NCBI GenBank assembly: GCA_019745415.1
Contig: JAIETF010000070.1
Span: forward strand, 1-64,000
Direction of reading: 5' to 3'
From: Candidatus Obscuribacterales bacterium
Lineage (GTDB): Bacteria; Cyanobacteriota; Vampirovibrionia; Obscuribacterales; Obscuribacteraceae
Length of the DNA: 64,000 nucleotides
A program made the translations under genes and the position numbers. Of this stretch, positions 26,894 to 35,674 are shown piece after piece; the stretch's first letter is position 1; each line of letters starts with the position of its first letter. Below the pieces are notes generated by a model. It saw nothing but the letters and a program-made list of their open reading frames with translations. It was not told the origin of the DNA and ran no database searches.

Positions 26894-27307
26894 ATGCCCC
26901 ATCTTCGCGACTTATTTGCTGAAATCAAAAAACGTGGACTGTTCAAAGGGGTCTCTGTTATCTTTGCCCGCACCTTTTTGCACAGAGAAGATTCAAAAGA
27001 AAAGATCTCTTCCGCGCGTATGACCAATAACCGCATGCAGGCCTTGGATGGTCAAGGTTATCGCGAATGTTATATGGAAAAGATAAAGGAAGTAGCCCAG
27101 AGCGAAGCCTCAAGTTCAGCCAAAGAATACTGGTTTGGTGACGAGAACAAAGAAGGCGACGAGAAGAAAGGCGAAGAAAACAGTCCTTCTTGGGCCCGGC
27201 AGATTCCCAATCAAGCCCGCATAACCAGCACCAGAATAAAGGCCTACACCGACAGCCTGGCTAAGCCATCAGATATCGACGCCATCGACGAACCAGATCA
27301 GAATTAG
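26894..27307 (+). CDS. Small acidic/charged protein of unknown function
   Basis: 137 residues, no signal peptide, starting MPHLRDLFAEIKKRGLF. The middle is rich in Glu, Lys and Gly (residues 85-100) and the C terminus is acidic (SDIDAIDEPDQN), suggesting a disordered tail. No known family is recognised. The ribosome binding site is weak. It follows the kinase gene across a 43-base gap filled by tandem repeats and probably shares its transcript. A kinase-partner role is only suggested by position. Confidence 0.5.
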   Translation: MPHLRDLFAEIKKRGLFKGVSVIFARTFLHREDSKEKISSARMTNNRMQALDGQGYRECYMEKIKEVAQSEASSSAKEYWFGDENKEGDEKKGEENSPSWARQIPNQARITSTRIKAYTDSLAKPSDIDAIDEPDQN

Positions 27308-27442
27308 ATGGAAACTTCGATAGAAGTCCAGGACCAGAAAGACCTAAGAGATTGTCAGGGTAAATACTTTCTCTTATCTCGCCGCCTACTTTTAGAGCAG
27401 CTTCTTGAAAAAGCGCCCTACCTCTATGTTGCAAATCTCTGA
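27308..27442 (+). CDS. Possible 44-codon ORF directly after the preceding stop
   Basis: ATG at 27308 immediately follows the TAG at 27305-27307 and opens a 44-codon frame ending with TGA at 27440-27442. The peptide begins METSIEVQDQ and has a Leu/Arg-rich middle (LLSRRLLLEQLLEKA). There is no separate ribosome binding site, but abutting stop and start codons allow re-initiation. It may equally be a non-coding gap between convergent genes. Confidence 0.3.
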   Translation: METSIEVQDQKDLRDCQGKYFLLSRRLLLEQLLEKAPYLYVANL

Positions 27443-27448
27443 TAAAGG

Positions 27449-28687
27449 TCACTGATCGTAGAGCTCTGCTCTCTTCTTGTTTGCTTCAGCCAGAGACTTG
27501 ATCCATTCCTTGTCTTGCTTGCCCCCCATCGTTACGGAGCGAATCGTCTTCTTACTGTCTAGAAGAGCCCTCAGGCGACCCGAAGAAGTTTCACAACTAA
27601 CTGCCACCACTTTACCAGTACCTCCCTCTCGCTCAACTGTAAACGCCTTCCAATCAGGCATAAAGGGTAGTGGCGTAGAACTAGAATAGGCCTGAATGGA
27701 GTGCTCCTCTTTAGTTAGATCTTGTTTCGGAGGATGGGCATCGAAAGAGATTCCTTGAGCGAATGTCAGGGTATCATGGATGCGCTTTTTGAGTGCATCA
27801 TCGTCGTTAAAAGCGACTCCTAACTCAAAACAAGATCTGTCCAGTTGCCACAAATTCTTGCCGTCTTTGACGGACACTGCATAGCTGGTGGGTGTATTGT
27901 TAGTTGTGTCAGCAATCCACATTACTTCTCCAAGTTGAGATTTTGGATAGAGAACTCCTCGCAAACATGAAATTTCTGGTGTATAGCAACCAAACTCGAC
28001 TGGATCAGGAATTGCTTTCCAAATCACTAAGCGATTGTCCTTCTGACAGAATTCTCGAATACGCTTCTCTGTCCATCGGGCTCTTAAATATTTCTCGATG
28101 GGCAGCTTTGCCTTCTGTGGATCATTGATTACCGGTGCTAAGTCTGCTGCTAATTCCTTTAGATCATTTGTAGAAAATGTTTGATTATGGAACGGCTCAA
28201 AGCGATCGCTGATTCTGAACCGAAGCCGCTTGCCATTGTTGTTCCGATGCGGAGTTGAGAAAGCCCAAACTTGTGTCTTATTCTTTAACGAGCTTACGAA
28301 TTTTCTCAAGTCTAAGTTCGGTTCCTTTGATAAGCACAGCGTTATGATGTCTCCCTTTTGTATTGGTGTTTCCTTAACTTCCTGTCCGCGTTCACTCCAG
28401 AATGGATGGCTAGTTTGCGTTCCCTCGCGAAGAACATACTCTACCTTAACCTGGATATCGAGCTCGGCATCATCAGTTTTGTACTGATGAACAATATGCG
28501 GCTTGACGTTCAGGATCTTGAAAGCTAGACACCAGCTGTAAGGAAAGAAAATTGATCCGTCGGGCAGCTTTGTTCTCCAGGTTGGTCTGGTGTTGGACGC
28601 ATTGCACTCTAACTCCGGCTGTCCACCTCCGGAATGAATGAACAAGAGCAGGAAAGAAATTGCAGATAACTTGGCTAATTTCATCAT
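27449..28687 (-). CDS. Exported protein of unknown function
   Basis: A 412-residue protein with a signal peptide (LAKLSAISFLLLFIHSGGG) followed by a Cys-containing, mixed alpha/beta region. No domain is recognised. It has about nine Cys residues in the mature part, which could form disulfides outside the cytoplasm. The start ATG at 28687 has AGAAGA directly upstream, and TATAAT is present about 50 bases before it (minus strand) without a clear -35. Base composition and codon use look more AT-rich than the neighbouring core genes, as in the two following regions up to 30.1 kb, which may mark an acquired or fast-evolving segment. Confidence 0.6.
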   Translation of the reverse strand: MMKLAKLSAISFLLLFIHSGGGQPELECNASNTRPTWRTKLPDGSIFFPYSWCLAFKILNVKPHIVHQYKTDDAELDIQVKVEYVLREGTQTSHPFWSERGQEVKETPIQKGDIITLCLSKEPNLDLRKFVSSLKNKTQVWAFSTPHRNNNGKRLRFRISDRFEPFHNQTFSTNDLKELAADLAPVINDPQKAKLPIEKYLRARWTEKRIREFCQKDNRLVIWKAIPDPVEFGCYTPEISCLRGVLYPKSQLGEVMWIADTTNNTPTSYAVSVKDGKNLWQLDRSCFELGVAFNDDDALKKRIHDTLTFAQGISFDAHPPKQDLTKEEHSIQAYSSSTPLPFMPDWKAFTVEREGGTGKVVAVSCETSSGRLRALLDSKKTIRSVTMGGKQDKEWIKSLAEANKKRAELYDQ

Positions 28688-29112
28688 TCTTCTGTTAAAT
28701 CTACCTACTCGAAATGTTCGATACTATCCTATTATATGTGGTCTCTTAGCCAACCTAAACATCTTGATGGTCCAGGGACAATGTCCGATGGTGAAGCGGT
28801 TTCAATCGGCGACAGTATAGAACATAAAGAATTTGACTTTGGATTGATTTATCGGATCGCTAGATACCATGACCATTTAAGCGCTCTCTTGTGCGTCGTG
28901 TTTCCCAATTATTCTCATAATATGCTTTGCTTAGATTTGGTCGTAAAACTACATTCAGGAGAGGAGAGTCCCGGCGGGGGCTCTCCTCGTGCTACACAAT
29001 GAGGATTATCGGCAACCTGTTAGCTCAAGTCACAACTCAGTTGCTCAGCCAATTTTCGCCAAATCTTTATGTCAAAAGGTTCAAATGCCTGCTTCCTTCT
29101 CTGATTGTCACG
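28688..29112. other. Intergenic region, 425 bp
   Basis: AT-rich gap between two minus-strand genes. It holds the upstream region of the exported protein (TATAAT near 28734-28739 on the minus strand) and the GC-rich hairpin at 28961-28988. The open frames here are short, overlap each other and have no ribosome binding site, and I see no gene. Confidence 0.4.
28961..28988. terminator. Strong GC-rich hairpin, probable transcription boundary
   Basis: GAGGAGAGTCCC pairs with GGGGCTCTCCTC around a GGCG loop: 12 base pairs including one G-T. It stands out in AT-rich intergenic DNA, 125 bases past the stop of the minus-strand gene that ends at 29113. No T run follows on either strand, so classic Rho-independent termination is not certain; an RNA processing or structural element is the alternative. 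Confidence 0.45.
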
Positions 29113-29646
29113 TTATAAATACTCATACTTTACTAACCAAAGGCTTTCCGCATTGGTTATGCAGGCGTCTTCAACAGTCAGGTCCCTTGGAAAACTGTTT
29201 CTAAACTCAACAGAATCCACATAGGAGATATTCTCCGATGTAAAACAACCTCTTGACCGCAAAAGAAAGAGAGCATAGAGTTTTCCGATCCTAGACTCTT
29301 TTGTAATTGTATCCAGATAATATTCATCGACATCGGTCAACAAGTCTTCGACTGGCAAACAGGCCTGTTGAGCTAAGCTTTCAGCTGTGATTCTCCCACA
29401 ATAAGTGTCTGCTGTGATAGCAAGGCTTACGTCCGCTATCTCGTACTTTAGCAAAGACAGAACAGGCGATATCATACTATTGTCCAGAGGAAGCCAATCG
29501 AGCTCATTCTGTAGACTCTGGAAAATCTCATCCTTGCACATTTTCGTTGACGACACAGTAATATTCTTACCGATCACCTCTTTCAATTCTTCGTAACGAA
29601 TCAAACTTAGTGATTCTTCTATCCTCGCCTTCAAATTCAACTGCAT
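29113..29646 (-). CDS. Hypothetical cytoplasmic protein
   Basis: 177 residues with no signal or membrane segment, mostly helical by appearance, beginning MQLNLKARIEESLSLIRYEELKE (quoted in part: ARIEESLSLIRYEEL). It contains Asp/Glu-rich patches (EDLLTDVDEYYLD) and no known motif. AAAGGTGA is immediately before the ATG at 29646, closer than usual. It may be an immunity-type or regulatory protein in an AT-rich segment, but nothing in the sequence proves this. Confidence 0.5.
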   Translation of the reverse strand: MQLNLKARIEESLSLIRYEELKEVIGKNITVSSTKMCKDEIFQSLQNELDWLPLDNSMISPVLSLLKYEIADVSLAITADTYCGRITAESLAQQACLPVEDLLTDVDEYYLDTITKESRIGKLYALFLLRSRGCFTSENISYVDSVEFRNSFPRDLTVEDACITNAESLWLVKYEYL

Positions 29647-29668
29647 TCACCTTTGTCTCTGTATCTTT

Positions 29669-30043
29669 GTGACGGCTCAACTTCTGGGGGTAAGGTCAAA
29701 TTGTTTGAGTTTTGCAAAACCACGAAGCACACTCAAGTCAAACTTACCTAAGTGGAGCAATCGGAAGAAATGGCAAGAACTTCTTGAAGAGAAAGTAATT
29801 CAAAACTCTGAAACCTTTACAGAACGAATACCAAGGAAAATTGATATCGCTGTGACAAATTTGCATTACTCCAGTCATCAGCAGCAAGTACAAGAAAGAC
29901 CACAGAAGCAAGAATCCGAACCGCGTAGCGCGCTCATGTCCGCTGCAGTCAACAAGTCGCAGAGACTGCGGAATTTTTTCTACCAGCGACCATCCAGCAA
30001 AGTAAGCAATCAGTATCCATACTTCTCCCTCACAGTCTCATAA
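29669..30043 (+). other. Weak open frame in a 455-bp gap (29647-30101)
   Basis: A GTG-initiated frame of 124 codons fills most of this gap. It is basic and Gln/Ser-rich (HQQQVQERPQKQESEP), has no ribosome binding site and no recognised domain. It could be a remnant gene or chance. I see no RNA gene or repeat in the gap. Confidence 0.2.
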
Positions 30044-30101
30044 CTAGCCAACTGAAGTCCTGCGAAATCGAATAATCGACAACGGTCACTCGCAAAAAAA
30101 A

Positions 30102-30797
30102 CTACAAGAGTCCTTCTTTCATAGCCTTCACAGCCGCCTGAGTACGCCCGGTCACCGAAAGTTTTTCGAGAATATGTTCGACATGAGTGCGCACGGTTGA
30201 GATACTGATAATTAGTTTCTCACTGATTTCTTTATTAGAAAACCCTTCCACCATGAGCTTCAATACTTCTTTCTCCCTCTGCGAGAGTGAATCAGAAAGA
30301 CTTGAACTTGTGCCAGAACCAGAGCCAGAACTAGCACCAGGAACCTTATCTGATTCTTCCTGGGGCTTCCGCTGCATCTCAAAAACAGCGAGCACCTTGG
30401 AAGCTATTTTGGGGTCGATCCAGGCAGCCCCCTGACTGACTGAACTAAGAGCAATCTTGATACGCTCCGAAGCACTGTCTTTTAAGCAATAGCCTTGAGC
30501 GCCGGCTGAAAGGGCGGCGAAAATTTCATCGTCATTGTCGTGCGATGTAAGCATCACTATGTTAACCGCTGGTAAGGCAATCTTGATTTCACGGGTAGCA
30601 TCTATGCCGCTTTTATAGGGCAGTCCTATATCCATGACAATCAGATCCGGCTTCAGCTCAAGCGCCATCTGCACGGCTTCTTCGCCATCTTGAGCCTCGC
30701 CGACGACCTTGAATTCTCCCTGTCTTTCAATGACCGAGACCAGGCCCTGCCGCATCAAGTCGTTATCTTCAACAATTAACACATTCTTGCTAGTCAT
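30102..30797 (-). CDS. NarL/FixJ-type response regulator
   Basis: A 231-residue DNA-binding regulator: receiver domain (residues 1-120; acidic pair Glu10/Asp11, phospho-acceptor Asp56 in VMDIGLPYKSG, Lys in YCLKDSASE), a Ser/Gly-rich linker (about 145-165) and a C-terminal LuxR helix-turn-helix (SQREKEVLKLMVEGFSNKEIS through STVRTHVEHILEKL). The start is placed at the ATG at 30797, giving MTSKNVLIVEDND as in relatives; an ATG at 30806 adds three residues. The flexible linker is longer than usual. No histidine kinase is adjacent, so the partner is unknown. It is divergent from the penicillin-binding protein gene, which could be a target by position only. Confidence 0.9.
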   Translation of the reverse strand: MTSKNVLIVEDNDLMRQGLVSVIERQGEFKVVGEAQDGEEAVQMALELKPDLIVMDIGLPYKSGIDATREIKIALPAVNIVMLTSHDNDDEIFAALSAGAQGYCLKDSASERIKIALSSVSQGAAWIDPKIASKVLAVFEMQRKPQEESDKVPGASSGSGSGTSSSLSDSLSQREKEVLKLMVEGFSNKEISEKLIISISTVRTHVEHILEKLSVTGRTQAAVKAMKEGLL

Positions 30798-30829
30798 TCT
30801 AACCATTATAGACCATAGTTTTAATAGGT

Positions 30830-30861
30830 TTGACAGTCTTAGCCGCCTATGAAAGTATAAT
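30830..30861 (+). promoter_or_regulatory. Possible promoter for the penicillin-binding protein gene
   Basis: TTGACA at 30830-30835 and TATAAT at 30856-30861 are both perfect, but the spacer is 20 bases rather than 17. The strand and position (72 bases before the start at 30933) fit the downstream gene. The long spacer could mean an activator is needed, as the divergent response regulator might provide; this last point is speculation. Confidence 0.4.
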
Positions 30862-30932
30862 CGGCGCATAAGTCAGATCAGCCGTTAAGCCGAAGAAGGC
30901 GGCAACTAGAGGTCCTAGGAAGAGGTCAGGAG

Positions 30933-33020
30933 ATGCCCGACTTAAGACAGATGACTGGCAAGACCCATGCCAGAGATGTCTTCAAAGCACTATTCAGTCT
31001 CACCAAGGCGATCCTGCAAGTCGTTCTTGTTTTCGGCACTCTTGGCGGTACCGTCGTTTCACTCTTGGTTGTGCAAGAGCTGGTCAAAATTCCAGATCTT
31101 AGTTATTTAAAGAACTACAAACCTGTCGATTCAATAGCCATCTATGATAAAGATGATCAGCTAATTGAATCGGTCGATGCTGGTTTGCCGCGCACAGTCA
31201 TAGCCTATAAAGACTTACCTAGAGTACTGGTACTGGCTCTCATGGCAGCCGAAGACAAACATTTCTTTGAACACCATGGCGTTAGTCCGCAAGGTATTTT
31301 GAGAGCAGTGCTAGCTAATGCCAAAGCGATGCAGATGAAAGAGGGCGGCTCAACGATAACCCAACAATTAGCAAAGAATCTCTTCTTTCTAGATGTAAAA
31401 AGAACCGGCATTGTCAAAATAGCTGAGATGATCGTCGCTAATCGTCTAGAGGACAAGTTTTCCAAAGAAGAGATATTGTCGCTCTACCTTACCGAGATTT
31501 ATTTTGGAGAGGGCGCACGCGGAATCGAGCAAGCAGCGCAGACCTACTTTGGTAAATCAGCCAATGCGCTAAACTTGCAAGAGTCGGCATTTCTCGCCGG
31601 TATCATTCGCTCACCATCTTATCTTGGGCAAAAGAGCCATCGCAAGGCTGCCATCGAACGACAAAGGCAGGTCTTGCAAGCCATGCAAGAAAGCAATTAC
31701 ATAACCATGGAAGCGATGATGCGGGCGGAGGCAACACCGCTCGAATTCAGAAGAGCCAGGGTTAAGGAGAAAGCCTATCCATTTACCAAGTTTCCATATT
31801 TCACATCTTATGTCTTGGAACAGGTGAGAGGCTCCTTCAGCGAACATGCCATAGGTCTCAATGGACTGAAGATTTATACGACCCTAGATCCGGTGGCGCA
31901 GACACTGGCAGAGAAAACCTTGGCGCAAGAAATCAGACGCGCCCCTCTTGGTATAGAAGAAGAAGCACTGGTCGCCCTTTCGACTAAAGATAGTGCCATA
32001 AGAGCCCTGGTGGGCGGCGCCCATGATTTCTGGCAGAATCAATGGAACTGTGCTGTCAATCCGCATACCGCCGGCTCATCGATCAAACCCTTCATTTATC
32101 TGACTGCTTTCATGGCCGGTATCATGACACCGGAGAGCACGGTTCTGGATGCACCTTTTGAAATGGAAGATCAAGGCGGCAAGTGGACGCCGAAGAACTT
32201 TGACGGCAAGTATCTGGGCAATATAACAGTAAGAGACGCACTTATGCAGTCACGCAATATGTGCACCATCAGGGTGACCGAACAGGTCGGCATCAAAAGC
32301 GTCATCAGTACACTTGATGCGGCCGGCATCAAGTCAAAGATGAGCCCGACTCTAGCACTGGCCTTAGGCAGTTCGGCTGTTACCCCTCTGGAATTAGCCG
32401 GTGCCTATGCCACTCTGGCCCGAGGCGGATTAGCCACACCTCCATGGACGATTCGTCGCATAGAAGACGCACGCGGCAAGATAATCAGTTACTATCAACC
32501 TAGTATCTGCCGAGTCTTTCCCCAAGAGCAAGTAACCTGGTTGACCGATATATTGCAAGATGTTGTCGCCAGAGGCACCGGCACCCTTGCCAGACTAGAC
32601 AGACCCACTGCCGGAAAGACAGGAACAGCCGATAAGGCGAAAGATATATGGTTCGTCGGCTTTACACCGGATATGGTGACTTGTGTTTGGGGCGGCGGTG
32701 ACGAAAAGAAAGACCTTGGTCGCAATGTTACCGGCGGCACAGTCATGGCTAGAGTCTTCCGCAATTTCAATGAGCGCTTTTATCAGGCGGTCAAGACCCC
32801 AGAAGGAGAGCTTCTAACTTCCAGATATAATGACTTGGACAAGCCGCATGAAGCAGTCAAGCCGATTAGTCACAGCAACGACGTGCCGCTTAGTGAAATT
32901 GACCCTTCCTATACCTCTACTCAAACCGCTGGACAGTATCAAGCTCGACCAAGAGCAGCTGCGCACAGCCAAGCTGTGAGAAGTCAAAAAGGTATCACCG
33001 AATATAAATGGGAAGAATAA
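30933..33020 (+). CDS. Class A penicillin-binding protein (glycosyltransferase-transpeptidase)
   Basis: Bifunctional peptidoglycan synthase anchored by one N-terminal membrane helix (about residues 25-48). The GT51 domain carries catalytic Glu107 in AAEDKHFFEHHG and EGGSTITQQLAKNLF. The transpeptidase has the SxxK motif Ser382-Lys385 (GSSIKP), SRN at 440-442 and KTG at 562-564, so both activities should be intact. The C-terminal 60 residues are Gln/Ser/Ala-rich and probably disordered. The start ATG is preceded by TCAGGAG. Length (695) fits PBP1A/PBP2a-type enzymes. It is divergent from a NarL-type regulator. Confidence 0.93.
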   Translation: MPDLRQMTGKTHARDVFKALFSLTKAILQVVLVFGTLGGTVVSLLVVQELVKIPDLSYLKNYKPVDSIAIYDKDDQLIESVDAGLPRTVIAYKDLPRVLVLALMAAEDKHFFEHHGVSPQGILRAVLANAKAMQMKEGGSTITQQLAKNLFFLDVKRTGIVKIAEMIVANRLEDKFSKEEILSLYLTEIYFGEGARGIEQAAQTYFGKSANALNLQESAFLAGIIRSPSYLGQKSHRKAAIERQRQVLQAMQESNYITMEAMMRAEATPLEFRRARVKEKAYPFTKFPYFTSYVLEQVRGSFSEHAIGLNGLKIYTTLDPVAQTLAEKTLAQEIRRAPLGIEEEALVALSTKDSAIRALVGGAHDFWQNQWNCAVNPHTAGSSIKPFIYLTAFMAGIMTPESTVLDAPFEMEDQGGKWTPKNFDGKYLGNITVRDALMQSRNMCTIRVTEQVGIKSVISTLDAAGIKSKMSPTLALALGSSAVTPLELAGAYATLARGGLATPPWTIRRIEDARGKIISYYQPSICRVFPQEQVTWLTDILQDVVARGTGTLARLDRPTAGKTGTADKAKDIWFVGFTPDMVTCVWGGGDEKKDLGRNVTGGTVMARVFRNFNERFYQAVKTPEGELLTSRYNDLDKPHEAVKPISHSNDVPLSEIDPSYTSTQTAGQYQARPRAAAHSQAVRSQKGITEYKWEE

Positions 33021-33120
33021 TCTTTTCCAAGCGTCCAGTTTAGCTAATCTAGCGCCGGCTTTTGTTAATTTTGAGGCGCAATATAAGCTGTGGCGCCAAA
33101 TATGCAAACACCCAATAAAT

Positions 33121-34284
33121 TCAAATCTTGTGTCCCATGATTTTGTCGATAGTGGGCATGCTGCCGCCCTTGATCGCGGCACGGGTGAAGCCATCGCGAT
33201 ACTTCATCCAAATGGGATTGACACTTTGATTAAAGATGCCGGCCCGTCTTGAACTTCTTGTGACAAATGAAGTACGACGCATTCTTCTCATGCAAAAGCG
33301 TTCGAGCAAGGACGATAATTCAACACCAAAACCAGGCTTAAGAAGGCGCCCGAGTACGACAGCATCTTCTATAGCCATACAGGCGCCCTGACCCAAATTG
33401 GGGGTAGTGGGATGAGCGGCATCGCCCAAAATGAGGACATTGCCGTCTGTCCAGTCATAGACCGGTTCGCGGTCATAAATATCATTCTTTAGTATAGTAT
33501 CAGCTTCGGTGGCATCAAGAAGTTCACCGACAAGATTATGATAGCCGCTAAATCGCTCAAGCAAATAGCGCTTTCTTTCCGGTCCGTCTTCTACTACCCC
33601 GGCAGGCATATTGGCGGTGGCATACCAGGCCATCTCGCCGTCGTGAGTATGCAGCAAACCAAATTGCGCACCATCACCATTGGTATGCCAGACAGCGCCG
33701 CTGGGTATGCGACTGGGGCTCAGTGGCGTTACCGCACGAAAGCAAGTATAACCGCTATAACGCTTGCTCTGATCTAGAAGCATCTGTTTGCGCACTGCAG
33801 AATTAAAGCCGTCAGCGCCGATAAGCAGGTCGGCTTCGTAAACAGCTCCATTTTCAAAATAGGCGCTGACAATACCGTTTGACTGTTTATAGCGTAAAAA
33901 TTTATGCTTCAGCTTCACTTCGCACTTTGCTTCCACCCCCTGCCGCAGAGCTTCGATCAAACGTCGGCGATGTATAGTCACTGACTTACAGCCTACTAGT
34001 TTCTCTAGACGTGCTAGGTCGACTGCACCGAGCACGGTACCATGGCTGTCGAGAAAGCGAAAACTCTCCACCACTCGCCCTCTTGACTGCACTGATGGGC
34101 TAAGCCCCAGTTCTTGTAAGGCATACATACCGTTTGACCAGAGTGTGAGACCGGCGCCCACTTCTCTAAGGCAATCGTTACTCTCAAAAACCCGACAAGC
34201 TATGCCTTGGCGGCTCAAGGCGGTTGCCACAGTCAAACCGGCAATTCCACCGCCTATAATTATTGCTGTCTCCACCTTTTTCAT
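33121..34284 (-). CDS. FAD-dependent monooxygenase (salicylate-hydroxylase-like)
   Basis: Flavoprotein aromatic hydroxylase of the PHBH-type group. Motifs: the dinucleotide-binding AIIIGGGIAGLTVATAL at the N terminus, a DG motif (LIGADGFNSAVR) and the FAD ribityl-binding GDAAHPTTPNLGQGAC. Length (387) is typical. It would use NAD(P)H and O2 on a small hydrophobic or aromatic substrate, which cannot be named here; zeaxanthin epoxidase and salicylate hydroxylase are the nearest kinds by motif. It is divergent from the DJ-1-like gene with only nine bases between the two start codons. Confidence 0.85.
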   Translation of the reverse strand: MKKVETAIIIGGGIAGLTVATALSRQGIACRVFESNDCLREVGAGLTLWSNGMYALQELGLSPSVQSRGRVVESFRFLDSHGTVLGAVDLARLEKLVGCKSVTIHRRRLIEALRQGVEAKCEVKLKHKFLRYKQSNGIVSAYFENGAVYEADLLIGADGFNSAVRKQMLLDQSKRYSGYTCFRAVTPLSPSRIPSGAVWHTNGDGAQFGLLHTHDGEMAWYATANMPAGVVEDGPERKRYLLERFSGYHNLVGELLDATEADTILKNDIYDREPVYDWTDGNVLILGDAAHPTTPNLGQGACMAIEDAVVLGRLLKPGFGVELSSLLERFCMRRMRRTSFVTRSSRRAGIFNQSVNPIWMKYRDGFTRAAIKGGSMPTIDKIMGHKI

Positions 34285-34293
34285 GAGGATATT

Positions 34294-34884
34294 ATGCCCA
34301 GAATGTCAGGTTCAAAAGAAATTCTGATGATAGTCGGCGATTTTGTCGAAGATCTGGAGGTGATGGTGCCATACCAGATATTACTCATGCAAGGACACAA
34401 AGTAAGTGCCGTTTCGCCTGGAAAACGCAGCAAAGATAAAGTGAAGACCGCCATACACGATTTTGAGGGTGATCAGACCTATACTGAGAAGCGGGGTCAC
34501 GACTTTTTGCTAAATGCTGATTTCGAAAAAATAGACCTGAACAAAATGGATGCCCTTGTTCTACCGGGAGGTCGCGCACCCGAGTTTCTCAGGCTCAACC
34601 CAAAAGTCTTAGCCATGGTCAAACATTTCTTTCAGCAAAACAAGCCTGTAGCTGCTATTTGCCACGGCTTGCAAATTCTCACTGCCGCGAAAGTATTGGA
34701 GGGATATTCGGTTACGGCTTATCCGACCGTCCAGCCCGAAATAGAAAGCGCTGGAGCCACCTTTGTGGAAGTCAGTGCCGGTTTCGACAATAGTCATGTA
34801 TGCCGGAACCTGGTCAGTGCACCAGCCTGGCCGGCGCATCCCGCCTTTATGAAAGATTTTCTGGCTCTTCTAGAGACCAAGTAG
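34294..34884 (+). CDS. DJ-1/PfpI-family protein
   Basis: A 196-residue protein of the DJ-1/PfpI/ThiJ superfamily. The nucleophile-elbow Cys is in AAICHGLQIL, a Glu early in the fold is in DFVEDLEVMVPYQ, and DALVLPGGRAPEFLR matches the family core. Members act as glyoxalases, deglycases, proteases or chaperone-like stress proteins, so the activity is not decided. The ATG at 34294 follows GAGGA by about six bases; a longer in-frame start at 34207 would lie inside the divergent gene and is rejected. It overlaps the convergent neighbour by 15 bases. Confidence 0.85.
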   Translation: MPRMSGSKEILMIVGDFVEDLEVMVPYQILLMQGHKVSAVSPGKRSKDKVKTAIHDFEGDQTYTEKRGHDFLLNADFEKIDLNKMDALVLPGGRAPEFLRLNPKVLAMVKHFFQQNKPVAAICHGLQILTAAKVLEGYSVTAYPTVQPEIESAGATFVEVSAGFDNSHVCRNLVSAPAWPAHPAFMKDFLALLETK

Positions 34885-35610
34885 GTCTTTAATTTTGTCG
34901 GCGGTTGAAAGCTTTGGCTTATAGAACTGACCGGTCCAGCCAAGATTGCCTGTTTCAGCAGTATTTGTCTTCTGACTAGATGAAGCCATTTTGTAGAGAG
35001 TGTCTATTAAGCCGCGACATTGAGCAACAGCTGAGATACCCTTGCTTTTGAGCGGCTGCAACTTATAGTTTGCGCCGCCGGCGTCAATCTCGCCCACGAA
35101 GCGGGCGTATTGATCTTTCAGGCTATGACCGGTAAAGACAAAAGGCGGCTGTCCATACTTGACGCAAAGTTCGTCAAAGAGAACCTGCACGGCTGCCATA
35201 TCCCAGACCAACAATTGCTTTCCATCAATGAGGCGAGAAAGAGAATGGGCAACATCGCTAAAGGGCTTGGCATTAAAGACTATGGCTTGGTCAAGTCCGT
35301 GTTGAGCAACAATCTGATTTGGCACGATCTCGTCAGGTTTGACTAGTGACTCAAAAAGAGTCTTGCCGTCGGGGGTAAGCACCGCTAATGAAACAAGCAT
35401 GGGTTGGTCTAGACCGTCACTGGCGCGGTCTGGGTGAATATAGGTTACTTTAGTGCCGAAAAGCAGAAAATCGCTGGAATCGATCAAATAACGCGCCCAT
35501 ACGATTGCCTGGTTGCGGTCGATTACATTTGGATGATTGGAAGAGCTACCATTTGCATTATTTGTGCTATTTGTGCCGTTTTTACTATTTGCGCCTTTAG
35601 CCGATTGCAT
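34870..35610 (-). CDS. RNase T/DnaQ-fold protein lacking catalytic residues
   Basis: About 246 residues. A Ser/Asn/Gly-rich N terminus (residues 10-30) precedes a region that reads like a 3'-5' exonuclease fold: DGKTLFESLVKP, IVAQHGLDQAIVFNAKPFSD and LIDGKQLLVWD mirror the usual exonuclease strings (HGI-x-x-x-x-V-x-x-A-x-x-F). The first DxE acidic motif should sit at FLLFGTKVTY but has no acidic residue, and the final HxxxxxD position reads CRGLID with Cys for His. An active nuclease is therefore unlikely. ATG at 35610 has AGGGTGAG upstream; a GTG at 35637 is the alternative. Fold assignment is from pattern only. Confidence 0.5.
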   Translation of the reverse strand: MQSAKGANSKNGTNSTNNANGSSSNHPNVIDRNQAIVWARYLIDSSDFLLFGTKVTYIHPDRASDGLDQPMLVSLAVLTPDGKTLFESLVKPDEIVPNQIVAQHGLDQAIVFNAKPFSDVAHSLSRLIDGKQLLVWDMAAVQVLFDELCVKYGQPPFVFTGHSLKDQYARFVGEIDAGGANYKLQPLKSKGISAVAQCRGLIDTLYKMASSSQKTNTAETGNLGWTGQFYKPKLSTADKIKDLLGL

Positions 35611-35674
35611 ATTCTCACCCTGGGTTCTAACCAGCACTAGTTTAATAGCAGCGGCTTGCGATTAAATTAACTCT

